This document shows, piece after piece, positions 46,814-56,333 of a stretch of DNA of 64,000 nt. The notes under the pieces were generated by a model. It searched no databases. It was not told where the DNA came from and saw only the letters and a program-made list of their open reading frames with translations. The translations under genes and the position numbers were made by a program. Each line of letters begins with the position of its first letter. The stretch's first letter is position 1. Origin of the DNA: Arachnia propionica (lineage in GTDB: Bacteria > Actinomycetota > Actinomycetes > Propionibacteriales > Propionibacteriaceae); assembly GCF_003932785.1 (NCBI RefSeq), contig NZ_RQYT01000011.1, forward strand, positions 1 through 64,000. Direction: 5' to 3'.

Positions 46814-47247
46814 GCCGTTCCTTCCGCTTCGAGGCAGGCGGGGCAGGTGCCCCAGTAGATGACCTCAGCCTCCTCCACACGGAAGCCCGCGGAATCCACC
46901 GGTTCCAGACAGGGAGCCGCCCCGATGTGGCAGGCGACGTCCCTGAGCTCACCGCAGCTGCGGCACTTCAGGTGGTGGTGGTTGTCGCCCGTGGCCAACT
47001 CGAACCGGGGCGCGGACCCGGCCGGCTCCACGCGACGGATCAGGCCGGCCCCGTGGAGGGCGGCGAGCACATCGTAGGTGGCCTGGACAGAGAGAGATCC
47101 GGTCCTGCTGATGACGAGATCGCGCGTCTGTTCGATGGTGGCATGGGGGCATTCCGCCAGGGCCTCGAGGACCCCCAGCCGCGCCGACGTGACCCTCAGG
47201 CCAGCCGAACGCAGCGAGGCCGCGTGGTCAGAGACGGTTGAGGACAT
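46810..47247 (-). CDS. Fur-family peroxide/iron-responsive repressor (PerR/CatR-like)
   Basis: The 145-residue Fur homologue has an N-terminal winged helix (about 8-75) with [23 protein letters not shown]. The C-terminal dimer domain has the structural zinc site CRSC and CPAC (about 95-98 and 134-137) and a His-rich sensor stretch DNHHHLKC. Coupling to katA and a box on its own promoter suggest a PerR/CatR/FurA-like peroxide sensor that represses itself and catalase until metal-catalysed oxidation. Whether it senses peroxide or iron cannot be decided from sequence alone. Confidence 0.88.
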   Translation of the reverse strand: MSSTVSDHAASLRSAGLRVTSARLGVLEALAECPHATIEQTRDLVISRTGSLSVQATYDVLAALHGAGLIRRVEPAGSAPRFELATGDNHHHLKCRSCGELRDVACHIGAAPCLEPVDSAGFRVEEAEVIYWGTCPACLEAEGTA

Positions 47248-47253
47248 GGTGTC

Positions 47254-47282
47254 ACTCTAGCCCTTTTCTGGAAGAATTCCAA
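47254..47282 (-). promoter_or_regulatory. Promoter and Fur/PerR-type box of the fur-katA operon
   Basis: On the minus strand TTGGAA (47282-47277) and TAGAGT (47259-47254) are 17 bases apart. The -10 ends 6 bases before the ATG, so the mRNA is probably leaderless. The inverted repeat TGGAA-N3-TTCCA (47269-47281) in an AT-rich stretch covers the -35 and part of the spacer, where the repressor would bind. Confidence 0.7.
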
Positions 47283-47309
47283 AAAGCGTAGTCATCAAGT
47301 GAGACCGGT

Positions 47310-48806
47310 TCAGCTGGACTCCCCCACCCGCTCCAACAACAGTTCCCTCACCCGGGCCGCATCGGCCTGGCCGCGCATGGCCTTCATGACCTGCCCGATG
47401 ATGGCCCCGGCCGCGGCGACCTTCCCGCCCCGGATCTTCGCCACGATGTCGGGATTCGCGGCGATGGCCTCGTCCACCGCGGCCGTGAGGGCCCCCTCGT
47501 CGGAGACGACCTTGAGCCCACGCCTCGCCACGACCTCGGCCGGGGATCCCTCCCCCGCTATGACGCCGTCGAAGACGGCACGGGCCAGCTTGTCCGTCAG
47601 CTCCCCCGCGTCGACAAGGGCCTGGGTGGCGGCGACATCGGCAGGGCTCACCCCGAGTTCCTCCAGTTCCACCCCGGACTCGTTCGCGCGGCGGGCCAGC
47701 TCGGACATCCACCATTTCCGCGAAGCCTGGGGGCTGGCCCCGGCGGCCACCGTCGCCTCGATGAGGTCCAGTGCCCCCGCGGCCACGATGGCCTGCATCG
47801 TGCGGTCATCGACCTCCCATTCCTGCGCCAACCGCCGACGACGCTGCGCGGGCGGCTCGGGCAGGGTGGCGCGGAGTTCCTCGATCCACTCGGCCGACGG
47901 CGCAATCGGGACAAGATCCGGCTCCGCGAAGTAGCGGTAGTCCTGGGCCTCCTCCTTCGAGCGCCCCGGGCTGGTCGACCCGTCGGCCTCGTGGAAGTGA
48001 CGGGTCTCCTGGATCACCGACCCTCCCGACGCGAGGATGGCCGCCTGCCTGCGCATCTCATGGGTGACGGCCCGTTCGATGGAGCGCAGCGAGTTCACGT
48101 TCTTCGTCTCCGTGCGGGTGCCGAGCTGCGAATCCCCCTTCAGGGCGAGCGAGACGTTGGCATCACAGCGGAGGCTCCCCTGCTCCATCCGCACGTCGGA
48201 GACGTCGAGGGCGCGCATGAGATCCCGCAGGTGGGCGACATAGGCCCTCGCCACCTGGGGGGCCTTCGCCCCGGTCCCGAGGATCGGGCGGGTGACGATC
48301 TCGATCAGCGGCATCCCGGCACGGTTGTAGTCAACCACGGAGTAGTCGGCCCCGTGGATTCGACCGCTCGACCCGACGTGGGTGAGCTTGCCGGCGTCCT
48401 CCTCCATGTGGGCCCGTTCGATCTCGATGACGAAGACCTCCCCGTCGACCTCCACCTCGACCCGACCGTCATGGGCGATGGGTTCGTCGTACTGTGAGGT
48501 CTGGAAGTTCTTCGTCATGTCCGGATAGAAGTAGTTCTTCCTCGCGAATCGCCCCCAGGGGGCGATCTCACAGCCCAGCGCCAGACCGATGCGGATGGCC
48601 GATTCCACCGCCTTGGCATTGACGACGGGCAGCGCACCGGGCAGTCCGAGGCACACCGGGCAGGTCTGGGTGTTGGGCTCCGCCCCGAAGGTCGTCGCAC
48701 AGCCACAGAACATCTTCGACGCCGTGTTGAGCTCTACGTGCACCTCGAGCCCGAGGGCCGGGTCGAAGCGCTCGAGCACCTCGTCGTAGTCCATGAGTTC
48801 GCTCAT
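47310..48806 (-). CDS. gatB: Asp-tRNA(Asn)/Glu-tRNA(Gln) amidotransferase subunit B
   Basis: The 498-residue subunit binds mischarged tRNA and activates its carboxylate. It has the N-terminal [16 protein letters not shown] (about 18-33), zinc Cys residues (CGCAT and CPVCLG), [42 protein letters not shown] and a C-terminal YqeY-like tail (about 350-498) ending in [19 protein letters not shown] 48806 overlaps gatA by 4 bases. GatCAB makes Gln-tRNA and/or Asn-tRNA where the direct synthetases are missing. Confidence 0.96.
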   Translation of the reverse strand: MSELMDYDEVLERFDPALGLEVHVELNTASKMFCGCATTFGAEPNTQTCPVCLGLPGALPVVNAKAVESAIRIGLALGCEIAPWGRFARKNYFYPDMTKNFQTSQYDEPIAHDGRVEVEVDGEVFVIEIERAHMEEDAGKLTHVGSSGRIHGADYSVVDYNRAGMPLIEIVTRPILGTGAKAPQVARAYVAHLRDLMRALDVSDVRMEQGSLRCDANVSLALKGDSQLGTRTETKNVNSLRSIERAVTHEMRRQAAILASGGSVIQETRHFHEADGSTSPGRSKEEAQDYRYFAEPDLVPIAPSAEWIEELRATLPEPPAQRRRRLAQEWEVDDRTMQAIVAAGALDLIEATVAAGASPQASRKWWMSELARRANESGVELEELGVSPADVAATQALVDAGELTDKLARAVFDGVIAGEGSPAEVVARRGLKVVSDEGALTAAVDEAIAANPDIVAKIRGGKVAAAGAIIGQVMKAMRGQADAARVRELLLERVGESS

Positions 48807-50314
48807 CGCCACACCGCCTTGGATCCGGGAAGGGCGGCGGCCCTGGCCAGCAGCGGCCCGCCCTGTGATTCGAGTCGCGTCTCGAGGAACCCCCCGACAC
48901 GGTAGAGCCGGTCGTCCGCCAGGGGCGGCGCGACCACCTGGAGACCCACCGGGAGCCCTTCGGAGCTGAGCCCGACCGGGAAACTGGCGGCCGCGTTGCC
49001 CGCCAGGTTGGACGGGATGGTGCACAGATCGGCCCGGTACATCGCCATCGGGTCGCTCATCCGCTCCCCCAGCCGGAAGGCCACGGTGGGCGTGGTCGGC
49101 GTGACGAGCACGTCGCAGACCTCGAAGGCCCGCTCGAAGTCCCGCGCCACCAAGGTGCGCACCTTCTGCGCGGACCCGTAGTACTGGTCGTGGTATCCGC
49201 TGGACAGGGCGTAGGTGCCGATGATGAGGCGGCGCTTGGCCTCGCGCCCGAATCCCTGCCCCCGGGTGAGGGAGGTGACGGCCTCCATGCCGTTGCTGCC
49301 GTCATCACCCAGACGCAGACCGTAGCGGACCGCGTCGAAGCGGGCGAGGTTGGAGGACAGCTCCGCAGGCATGATGAGGTAGTAGGCGGCCAGGGCGTGC
49401 TCGAAGCTCGGACAGGAGACCTCGACCACCTCTGCGCCGGCCTCCTCGAGCCATGCCACCGCCTCACCGAAGCGGGCCTCGACATCGGCCTCGTAGCCGT
49501 CCCCGGCCAGTTCCTTCACCACACCCACCCGGAGACCGGAGACGTCACGACGGTGCGCCGCCGCCACGATTGCGGGAAGGGGCTCGGCGATCGAGGTCGC
49601 ATCCATGGGATCGTGGCCGCCCATGACCTCATGCAGCAGTGCGGCATCAACCACGGACCGGGTCACGGGTCCGGGTTGGTCCAGGGAGGAGGCCATGGCG
49701 ACGACCCCGTAGCGGGACACGCCGCCATAGGTCGGCTTCACCCCGATGGTTCCCGTCACCGCGCCGGGCTGGCGGATGGACCCACCCGTGTCGGAGCCGA
49801 GCGCCAAGGGGGCCATGCAGGCGGCGACGGCGGCAGCCGACCCCCCACCGGAACCGCCGGGGATCCGCTCCAGGTCCCAAGGGTTGCGGGTGGGGCCGAA
49901 GGCGGAGGTCTCCGTGGAGGAGCCCATCGCGAACTCGTCCATGTTCGTCTTGCCGAGCAACACCAGTCCGGCCGCCCTCAGGCGGGCCACGACGGTGGCC
50001 TCGTAGGGAGGCACCCAACCCTCGAGCATCCGCGAGCCGCAGGTGGTCGGCATGCCGAGGGTGCAGAAGTTGTCCTTGACCGCGATGGGCACACCGTCCA
50101 ACAGCGACAGTCGCTGGCCGGCCTCGCGACGACGATCGGCCGCGGCGGCGGCCTCGAGGGCCTCGTCGGCGGCGACGTGGAGGAAAGCGTTGAGGTCACC
50201 GTTGAGCGCCTCGATCTGGTCCAGGTGGGCGCGGGTCACCTCGACGGAGTTGGTCTCCCCCGTTGCGATGAGCTCCGCCAGTTCATGCGCGGATCGGGTC
50301 AGCAGATCACTCAT
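48803..50314 (-). CDS. gatA: Asp-tRNA(Asn)/Glu-tRNA(Gln) amidotransferase subunit A
   Basis: The 503-residue amidase-signature enzyme releases ammonia from glutamine. The catalytic Lys is in [19 protein letters not shown] (about 79), the cis-Ser is in [16 protein letters not shown] (about 154), and the nucleophile Ser is in [13 protein letters not shown] (about 178). The signature is GGSGGGS where most have GGSSGGS, a mild change at a non-essential position. It follows gatC by 3 bases and overlaps gatB by 4 bases. Confidence 0.96.
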   Translation of the reverse strand: MSDLLTRSAHELAELIATGETNSVEVTRAHLDQIEALNGDLNAFLHVAADEALEAAAAADRRREAGQRLSLLDGVPIAVKDNFCTLGMPTTCGSRMLEGWVPPYEATVVARLRAAGLVLLGKTNMDEFAMGSSTETSAFGPTRNPWDLERIPGGSGGGSAAAVAACMAPLALGSDTGGSIRQPGAVTGTIGVKPTYGGVSRYGVVAMASSLDQPGPVTRSVVDAALLHEVMGGHDPMDATSIAEPLPAIVAAAHRRDVSGLRVGVVKELAGDGYEADVEARFGEAVAWLEEAGAEVVEVSCPSFEHALAAYYLIMPAELSSNLARFDAVRYGLRLGDDGSNGMEAVTSLTRGQGFGREAKRRLIIGTYALSSGYHDQYYGSAQKVRTLVARDFERAFEVCDVLVTPTTPTVAFRLGERMSDPMAMYRADLCTIPSNLAGNAAASFPVGLSSEGLPVGLQVVAPPLADDRLYRVGGFLETRLESQGGPLLARAAALPGSKAVWR

Positions 50315-50317
50315 GGC

Positions 50318-50611
50318 TCAGTCCTCACTCAGGATCCGCGGGACACGGAAGCGCCCCTCCTCGACGTCGGGTGCGCCCGCGAGAACGGCCTCAACCGGGA
50401 GGCTGGGGCGCACCTCGTCGGGACGCATCACGTTGGTCAGGGGCAGGGCGTGCGTCATGAGCGGCACGTCAGGACCCACCACCTCGGCCACGCGGGACAC
50501 CGAGGTGAGGATGACGTCCAGCTCCGGGGCGAGTTCAGCACACTCTGCTTCCGTCAGATCGAGTCGTGCGAGCCCAGCGAGCCGCGCGACCTCCTCAGCG
50601 GTCAGGGCCAC
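50318..50611 (-). CDS. gatC: Asp-tRNA(Asn)/Glu-tRNA(Gln) amidotransferase subunit C
   Basis: A 97-residue linker subunit that wraps GatA and GatB. It has LTAEEVARLAGLARLDLTEAE (about 3-23, the family start) and the C-terminal RVPRIL segment. GTG 50611 is chosen because GGAGG sits 4-5 bases before it and homologues begin there; a start at 50638 would add nine residues. It is the first gene of gatCAB. Confidence 0.93.
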   Translation of the reverse strand: MALTAEEVARLAGLARLDLTEAECAELAPELDVILTSVSRVAEVVGPDVPLMTHALPLTNVMRPDEVRPSLPVEAVLAGAPDVEEGRFRVPRILSED

Positions 50612-50658
50612 GATTCCTCCAGGGATGTCTCGACCCACGGGCGTGGGCCGAGGTCATC

Positions 50659-51396
50659 CTAGCTGTCGACGCTGACGTCGAGCACCCTGCAGAGTGGCTC
50701 GTAGTGCTGCAGCACTGCCCGCCGATAGGCCGCAACGTCACCGGCCTCGGCGGCCTGGAGCATGTCGCCGTGGGTCCGGGCGGTCGACTCGATGTCATCG
50801 GGTGCAGGAATGGACAGTTGGGGCAGCACCGCGCTGTGGACGTCCCAGAAGGCCGCCACGAGCTGGGAGGCGATGTCGAGTCCGGTCCGTTTGAGCAGCG
50901 TGGTGTGGAACTCGCGGTCCTCCTCGGCGAAGGAACGCCTCTCCTCCGCGGCCACGACCATGGTGGCCACGAGTTCGTGCAGTTCTGCGTTCTCCGTACC
51001 CTTGAGCCGGGAGCACACGCGTTCGGCCACGCTGAGGTCAAGACTCTGCCGCACCTCCAGGACCTCGCGCAACGCCCGGAAGTCGTCCCCCGGCACCAGC
51101 ACGGCCCGGAAGACCAGCGTCTCCACCAGGGGCTGCAGCGAGGCCTCCCCGACGAAGGTGCCGCGACCGTGCTTGACCTCCACGATCTCCAAGGTGTTGA
51201 GCATGCGGATGGCCTCACGGACGGAGCTGCGGGAGACCCCCAGACGTTCGCACAGCTCGGCCTCGCTGGGCAACGGATCCCCGGGCCGCAGGTTGCTGGC
51301 GATGATGAACTGCTTGATCTGGCTGGCCGTCTGACGGGCCAGGGTCCTTCCGTCGCGGGCACCACGCCTGGCGCTCTCGAGCCGTTCCAACCTCAT
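50659..51396 (-). CDS. FadR/GntR-family regulator, likely repressor of sialic acid genes (NanR-like)
   Basis: The 245-residue protein has a GntR winged helix (about 18-85: GDPLPSEAELCERLGVSRSSVREAIRMLNTLEIVEVKHGRGTFV) and an FCD ligand domain of alpha-helices (about 95-240) with metal-ligand candidates (REFHTTLL). It is divergent from the transporter and nan genes across 148 bases, in the same layout as nanR of other bacteria. ATG 51396 has GGAGG 12 bases upstream. A ligand such as sialic acid would relieve repression; specificity is inferred from context. Confidence 0.85.
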   Translation of the reverse strand: MRLERLESARRGARDGRTLARQTASQIKQFIIASNLRPGDPLPSEAELCERLGVSRSSVREAIRMLNTLEIVEVKHGRGTFVGEASLQPLVETLVFRAVLVPGDDFRALREVLEVRQSLDLSVAERVCSRLKGTENAELHELVATMVVAAEERRSFAEEDREFHTTLLKRTGLDIASQLVAAFWDVHSAVLPQLSIPAPDDIESTARTHGDMLQAAEAGDVAAYRRAVLQHYEPLCRVLDVSVDS

Positions 51397-51465
51397 GGCC
51401 CTACCTGTCCTCCGAAAGGATTGTTCAAATCTGTCGATCGTGACCGAATCGTGACATGGCGGTCG

Positions 51466-51495
51466 TTGAACGACGCCTGTTGATGTGCTTAGTAT
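51466..51495 (+). promoter_or_regulatory. Promoter of the sialic acid transport operon
   Basis: TTGAAC (51466-51471) and TAGTAT (51490-51495) are spaced by 18 bases and are close to the sigma-70 consensus for this GC content. Transcription would begin at about 51502, leaving a leader of about 43 bases with TTAGGAG as ribosome site. Confidence 0.7.
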
Positions 51496-51512
51496 ATCCA
51501 CAACGTCAGTCA

Positions 51513-51524
51513 TCAGACGTCTGA
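51513..51524. promoter_or_regulatory. Perfect 12-base palindrome, likely NanR-like operator
   Basis: TCAGACGTCTGA is its own reverse complement. It lies just downstream of the predicted start site of the sat-nan operon and between the divergent regulator and transporter genes. GntR/FadR regulators bind short palindromes like this; a dimer here would act as a roadblock. Confidence 0.6.
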
Positions 51525-51544
51525 ACATTGTTAGGAGTTCAACG

Positions 51545-53179
51545 ATGCATCTCCCCCAGGAGAACAGCTTCACCCGCCGCTCGTTCGTCAAGCTGCTCGG
51601 CGCCACGAGCGCGGCTGCAGGCATCGCGGCTGGCCTGGCGGCCTGCGGCACCACCACGAAGCAGGGCGACGCGAAGACGTCCACCCCCGGCTCCACCGGT
51701 GCCGCCCCCTCCGCCACCAAGGGTGACGGCACGATCACTGCCGGCATCTCCTACGAGCTCGGCACGAACGGTTACGACCCCATGACCACCACCGCGGCCC
51801 TCACCGTCGCCGCGAACTGGCACACGATGGAGGGACTCACCGAACTCCACCCCGACACCCGCGAGGTGTACCCGGCACTCGGCAAGGAACTGCCCAAGCA
51901 GATCGACGACACCACCTGGGAGGTCGCGCTGCGTGACGGCGCCGTCTTCACCAATGGCGAGAAGGTCACCACCGACGACGTCGTGTTCTCCTTCGAGCGG
52001 GTGCTCAACCCCGAGAACAAGTCGCTCTACGCGGCCTTCCTGCCCTTCCTGGAGTCGGTGACCAAGAAGGACGACACCACCGTCGTCGTCAAGACCAAGT
52101 ACGCCTTCTCCCTCGTCCCCGAGCGCCTGTCGGTGGTCAAGGTCGTCCCGAAGGCGGCCGTCGAGGCCGACGCCAAGGCCTTCGACCTCAACCCCGTCGG
52201 CACCGGCCCGTGGAAGATGACCGACAACGGCGCCGCCTCGAAGAAGATCCTCTTCGAGCGCAACGACGCCTACACCGGCCCCCGCCCGGCCCTGGCCAAG
52301 AGCATGGTCTGGGAGATCCTTCCCGACAACGCCACCCGCGTGAACGCCATCTCCTCCGACTCCGTCCAGGCCATCGACGCGGTGCCGGCCACGGACCTCG
52401 CCACCCTCGGTTCGTCGAAGAAGGTCGCCGCCGAGCAGGGCTTCGGTCTGGTCTTCATGATGTTCAACTGCGGCTCCGCCCCCATGAACGACGTGAAGAA
52501 CCGTCAGGCGATGCTCTACGCCCTCGACATCGAGAAGATCTGCAAGACGGGCATGAGCGACCTCGCCACCCCCGCCACCTGCTTCGTGCAGCAGGAGCAC
52601 CCCGCCTACAAGAAGGCCGCGACGGTCTACACCCAGGACCAGGAGAAGGCCAAGGCCCTCCTCGCCGAGACCGGGCTCACCGCCGTGCGTCTCCTCTGCT
52701 CCGACCACGGCTGGTTCTCCGCGGTCCGCCCGATCATCAAGGAATCCCTGGAGGCCGTCGGGCTGACGGTCACCTACGAGGAGAAGAAGTCCTCGGACGT
52801 CTACGGCACCATCGACGGCAAGCCCGAGGCCTACGACATCGTCGTGGCCCCCGGCGATCCGTCGGTCTTCGGCGACGACGCGGACCTGCTGCTGCGCTGG
52901 TGGTACGCCGGCGACACCTGGACCGACTCCCGCATGCACTGGAAGGGTCAGGAGTCCTACACCAAGGTGCAGACCCTGCTGGAGGAGGCCGGCGCCGCCA
53001 CGGGAGACGCCCAGAAGGCCAAGTGGCACGAGATCTTCGACGTTGTCGCGGAGAACGTTCCGCTCTACCCGCTGTTCCACCGCAAGACGCCCACCGCGTA
53101 CGACGACAAGACGCTGACCGACTTCAAGCCGATCGCCATCACCGGCCTGTCCTTCATCGACGTTTCCAGCTCCAAGTGA
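51545..53179 (+). CDS. ABC transporter substrate-binding lipoprotein (SatA-like, family 5)
   Basis: The 544-residue protein is of the oligopeptide/nickel-binding (SBP_bac_5) type. Its signal combines a twin-arginine motif (TRRSFVK, Arg11-Arg12) with a lipobox LAAC (Cys34), so it may be folded before export and then lipidated. It has the EGLTELHPDTREVYPALGKELP start of the mature domain and VTTDDVVFSFERV. The rest of the operon (permease, fused permease-ATPase, ATPase, nanA-like, nanE) matches the Haemophilus ducreyi SatABCD sialic acid system, so sialic acid is the likely substrate. A stable hairpin after its stop may raise its level over the membrane subunits. Confidence 0.88.
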   Translation: MHLPQENSFTRRSFVKLLGATSAAAGIAAGLAACGTTTKQGDAKTSTPGSTGAAPSATKGDGTITAGISYELGTNGYDPMTTTAALTVAANWHTMEGLTELHPDTREVYPALGKELPKQIDDTTWEVALRDGAVFTNGEKVTTDDVVFSFERVLNPENKSLYAAFLPFLESVTKKDDTTVVVKTKYAFSLVPERLSVVKVVPKAAVEADAKAFDLNPVGTGPWKMTDNGAASKKILFERNDAYTGPRPALAKSMVWEILPDNATRVNAISSDSVQAIDAVPATDLATLGSSKKVAAEQGFGLVFMMFNCGSAPMNDVKNRQAMLYALDIEKICKTGMSDLATPATCFVQQEHPAYKKAATVYTQDQEKAKALLAETGLTAVRLLCSDHGWFSAVRPIIKESLEAVGLTVTYEEKKSSDVYGTIDGKPEAYDIVVAPGDPSVFGDDADLLLRWWYAGDTWTDSRMHWKGQESYTKVQTLLEEAGAATGDAQKAKWHEIFDVVAENVPLYPLFHRKTPTAYDDKTLTDFKPIAITGLSFIDVSSSK

Positions 53180-53189
53180 TGTGAGCACC

Positions 53190-53223
53190 GGGGGGTCCGA
53201 CGCATTGCGCGTCCGGACCCCCC
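53190..53223 (+). repeat. Intercistronic hairpin between the binding protein and permease genes
   Basis: GGGGGGTCCG (53190-53199) pairs with CGGACCCCCC (53214-53223), extended by ACGC/GCGT with a one-base bulge. It stands 11 bases after the binding protein stop. Such hairpins protect the upstream mRNA or partly stop transcription, giving more binding protein than permease. Confidence 0.7.
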
Positions 53224-53250
53224 GCCACGTCCAACCAAGGAAATCACCCC

Positions 53251-54249
53251 ATGTCCACCTTTCTCCGTCTCCTCGGCAGACGACTCCTGGTGCTCCCCCT
53301 GATGGTGGTCGGCGTCACGTTCCTCGTCTTCTTCGTGATGTCCTTCTCCACGGCGGATCCGGCCCGTCTGGCCCTCGGTGAATCAGCGGATGCCGCGGCC
53401 CTCGAGGCCTACCGCGAGACCCACGGGCTGAACCGGCCCCTGCTGGTGCGGTTCGGCGACTACCTCTGGCGCCTGGTCACCCCCGAGGTCTCGTTCAACC
53501 CCTTCCACGTCAAGATCAACCTGGGCGAGTCCTTCACCGGCACCGACATCTACTCCATGGTGGAGACCGCCTTCCCCATCACCCTCCAGCTGACGTTCCT
53601 CGGCCTGCTCATCGCCGTCGTCCTCGCCGGCGTCCTCGGTGTCGTGGCGGCCCTCTACCGGGACCGCTGGCCCGATCAGGTCATCCGCGTCTTCTCGATC
53701 GCGTGCCTCGCCACCCCGTCGTTCTGGTTGGCCCTGCTGCTCATCCAGTGGTTGGGCAACATTCCGGGTGGCGCCAGCGTCTTCCCCGCCGTCATCACCG
53801 AATGGGTCGGGCTGTTCGAGGACCCCGCCCGGTACATCGACCAGGTGACCCTGCCCGCCATCGCCCTCGGGGTGCCCGTGGCGGGTTCGCTCACCCGGGT
53901 GGTCCGCACCGCGATGGTGGAGGAGCTCGACCGCGACTACGTCCGCACGGCCATCGGCGCCGGCATCCCGAAGCACGTCGTCGTGGCACGCAATGTCCTG
54001 CGCAACGCCCTGATCACGCCGATCACCGTCCTCGGCCTGCGGGTCGGCTACCTCATGGGTGGTGCGGTGGTCATCGAGATGATCTTCAACATCAAGGGGA
54101 TGGGTGACCTCATCTTCCAGGGCATCACGCGCAACGACGTGAACATCGTGCAGGGCGTCACCATCACGGTCGCCGTCGCCTTCATCTTCATCAACATCGT
54201 CGTCGACCTGCTCTACGTGCTGGTCAACCCGCGAATCAGGAGCGTGTGA
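53251..54249 (+). CDS. ABC transporter permease (DppB/SatB-like)
   Basis: A 332-residue BPD-type permease. TM1 at about 12-32, a large extracytoplasmic loop (about 33-105) usual for DppB proteins, then five helices. The conserved DYVRTAIGAGIPKHVVVARNVLRNALIT segment (about 229-256) is the ATPase-docking loop. It pairs with the permease half of the next protein. Its stop overlaps the next start (TGATG). Confidence 0.93.
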   Translation: MSTFLRLLGRRLLVLPLMVVGVTFLVFFVMSFSTADPARLALGESADAAALEAYRETHGLNRPLLVRFGDYLWRLVTPEVSFNPFHVKINLGESFTGTDIYSMVETAFPITLQLTFLGLLIAVVLAGVLGVVAALYRDRWPDQVIRVFSIACLATPSFWLALLLIQWLGNIPGGASVFPAVITEWVGLFEDPARYIDQVTLPAIALGVPVAGSLTRVVRTAMVEELDRDYVRTAIGAGIPKHVVVARNVLRNALITPITVLGLRVGYLMGGAVVIEMIFNIKGMGDLIFQGITRNDVNIVQGVTITVAVAFIFINIVVDLLYVLVNPRIRSV

Positions 54250-56333
54250 TGCTGTCCGCGGAATCCAAGAAGAAGCTCCAGACCCCCGGGCTGCGGCTGC
54301 CGAGCCTCAGCGCTCTGCCCATCGGCTCCCGGATCGCGCTCGGCATCCTCGCGCTCGTGGCGCTCATGGCGGTGTTCGCCCCGTGGCTCGCCCCCTTCTC
54401 CCCCGACGCCACCGGCCTCGTCCCCGAGGACAAGGTCGTGCAGGTGGAGACCGAGATCGAGGGTGTCGGGAAGCAGCTCATCCCCGACCACTCGATCCCG
54501 CCGGATTCGCAGTTCTGGTTCGGCACCGACCAGGGTGGCCGTGACGTCCTGTCCCGCATCATGCACGGTGCCCGGGTCTCCCTGACCGTGGGCCTCGCCG
54601 CGACGGGTCTCGCCCTCCTCGTGGCCGCCGTGCTCGGCTCCATCGCCGCGACGGCCAGGAAATGGGTGTCCGAGACCCTCATGCGGGTGCTCGACATCAT
54701 CATGAGCTTCCCCGGCATCGCGCTGGCGGCCGTCCTCGTGACCGCCCTGTCCTCCCGGGTGTCGAGCATCCTCGTCGTGGTCATCATCTCGATCGCGTTC
54801 CTCTACGTCCCCCAGCTCACCCGGGTGGTGCGCGCCAACGTCCTCTCGCAGTTCGGCGAGGACTACGTCGCCGCCTCCAAGGTCATGGGGGCGAGGACCT
54901 GGTGGATCCTCGTCAAGCACGTGGCCCGCAACTGCCTCGCACCCATCATGGTGTTCGCCACCGTGCTGGTCGCCGACGCGATCGTCTTCGAGGCCTCGTT
55001 GTCCTTCATCGGGACCGGCATCACCTCGGTCAACACGCCGACCTGGGGCAACATGCTCTCCGAGGGCAAGGCCCTGCTGCTGTCCGGACACTGGTGGGTG
55101 ACCTTCTTCCCCGGTCTGTTCATCCTCATCACCACCCTGTGCCTCAACGTGCTCTCCGAGGGTCTCACCGATGCGCTGGCCAGCCCCCGCATCCGGGTCC
55201 GCACCAACGTCGAGGCCGACGAGCTCGCCGCGCAGGGCTCCCGGGACGAGGTCATCGCCGCCGCCCACGCCGCCCAGGCCGCCAAGCTCCGGGAACGTCT
55301 CGCGCACCTGCGGACCTCGGAACTCGCCCGTACCGACCGGTTGCAGCTGGCCGACCCCGCGTCGAAGCCCCTGCTCGAGGTGAAGAACCTCTCCATCTCG
55401 TTCCCCGGGGCCCACGGTGAGGTCGCCATCGTCGATGACATCTCCTTCACCGTGCGTCCCGGCGAGACCATGGGGCTGGTCGGCGAATCCGGATGCGGCA
55501 AGTCGATCACCTCGATGGCGATCATGGGCCTGCTGCCCAGGACGGCCAGGATCGAGGGGCAGATCCTGTTCGACGGCGTCGACCTGCTCACCCTGAACGC
55601 CCGCGAGCGCAACGCGTTGCGCGGCCACGAGATGGCGATGATCTACCAGGACGCCCTGAGCTCCCTCAACCCGTCCATGCTCATCCGTTCCCAGATGAAG
55701 CAGCTCACGTCCCGCGGCGGGAAGCGTTCCGCCGCGGAACTCCTCGAGCTGGTGGGCCTCGACCCGGTGCGGACCCTGAAGTCCTACCCGCACGAGCTCT
55801 CCGGCGGCCAGCGCCAGCGCGTGCTCATCGCCATGGCCCTCACCCGGAACCCCCGCCTCGTGATCGCCGACGAGCCCACCACGGCCCTCGACGTCACGGT
55901 CCAGGCCCAGGTCGTGGAGCTCCTCAACGAACTGCGCACCCAGCTGGGCTTCGCCATGGTGTTCGTCAGCCACGACCTCGCGCTGGTCGCCGAGGTGGCC
56001 CACCGGATCACCGTCATGTACGCCGGCCAGGTGGTGGAGCAAGCGGCCACCCCCGAGCTGCTCGCCAACCCCGTGCACGAGTACACCCAGGGCCTACTCG
56101 GCGCGGTTCTCTCCATCGAGGAGGGGGCCGGCCGGTTGCACCAGGTTCCGGGCACCGTGCCCAGTCCCCGCGAGTTCGTCCCCGGCGACCGCTTCGCGCC
56201 ACGCAGCTCCCACCCGAGCGTGGGGCTGGAGACCAAGCCCGAGCTCAGGCTCGTCGAGGGAACCGAGGACCACTACTGGGCCACCACCCCCGAACTGCTC
56301 GCGGTGTTGAAGAAGGAGGCCACCCATGGCTGA
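54249..56333 (+). CDS. Fused ABC permease-ATPase (SatC-like, DppC-DppD fusion)
   Basis: The 694-residue protein joins a permease and an ATPase. Residues 1-320 have six helices and the docking loop EDYVAASKVMGARTWWILVK (about 205-224). Residues about 375-630 form the ATPase with Walker A GESGCGKS (about 410-417), signature LSGGQRQR (about 516-523), Walker B LVIADEPTTALD and an OppD-like C-terminal tail. This fusion is the hallmark of SatC in sialic acid transporters. ATG 54249 has AGGAG at 6 bases; a GTG one codon earlier is possible. It overlaps the next ATPase gene by 8 bases. Confidence 0.9.
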   Translation: MLSAESKKKLQTPGLRLPSLSALPIGSRIALGILALVALMAVFAPWLAPFSPDATGLVPEDKVVQVETEIEGVGKQLIPDHSIPPDSQFWFGTDQGGRDVLSRIMHGARVSLTVGLAATGLALLVAAVLGSIAATARKWVSETLMRVLDIIMSFPGIALAAVLVTALSSRVSSILVVVIISIAFLYVPQLTRVVRANVLSQFGEDYVAASKVMGARTWWILVKHVARNCLAPIMVFATVLVADAIVFEASLSFIGTGITSVNTPTWGNMLSEGKALLLSGHWWVTFFPGLFILITTLCLNVLSEGLTDALASPRIRVRTNVEADELAAQGSRDEVIAAAHAAQAAKLRERLAHLRTSELARTDRLQLADPASKPLLEVKNLSISFPGAHGEVAIVDDISFTVRPGETMGLVGESGCGKSITSMAIMGLLPRTARIEGQILFDGVDLLTLNARERNALRGHEMAMIYQDALSSLNPSMLIRSQMKQLTSRGGKRSAAELLELVGLDPVRTLKSYPHELSGGQRQRVLIAMALTRNPRLVIADEPTTALDVTVQAQVVELLNELRTQLGFAMVFVSHDLALVAEVAHRITVMYAGQVVEQAATPELLANPVHEYTQGLLGAVLSIEEGAGRLHQVPGTVPSPREFVPGDRFAPRSSHPSVGLETKPELRLVEGTEDHYWATTPELLAVLKKEATHG

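Noticed and set aside
48807-49025. N-terminal extension of gatB
   Set aside because: It overlaps gatA coding sequence and is unlike GatB proteins; ATG 48806 in a 4-base overlap is the natural start.
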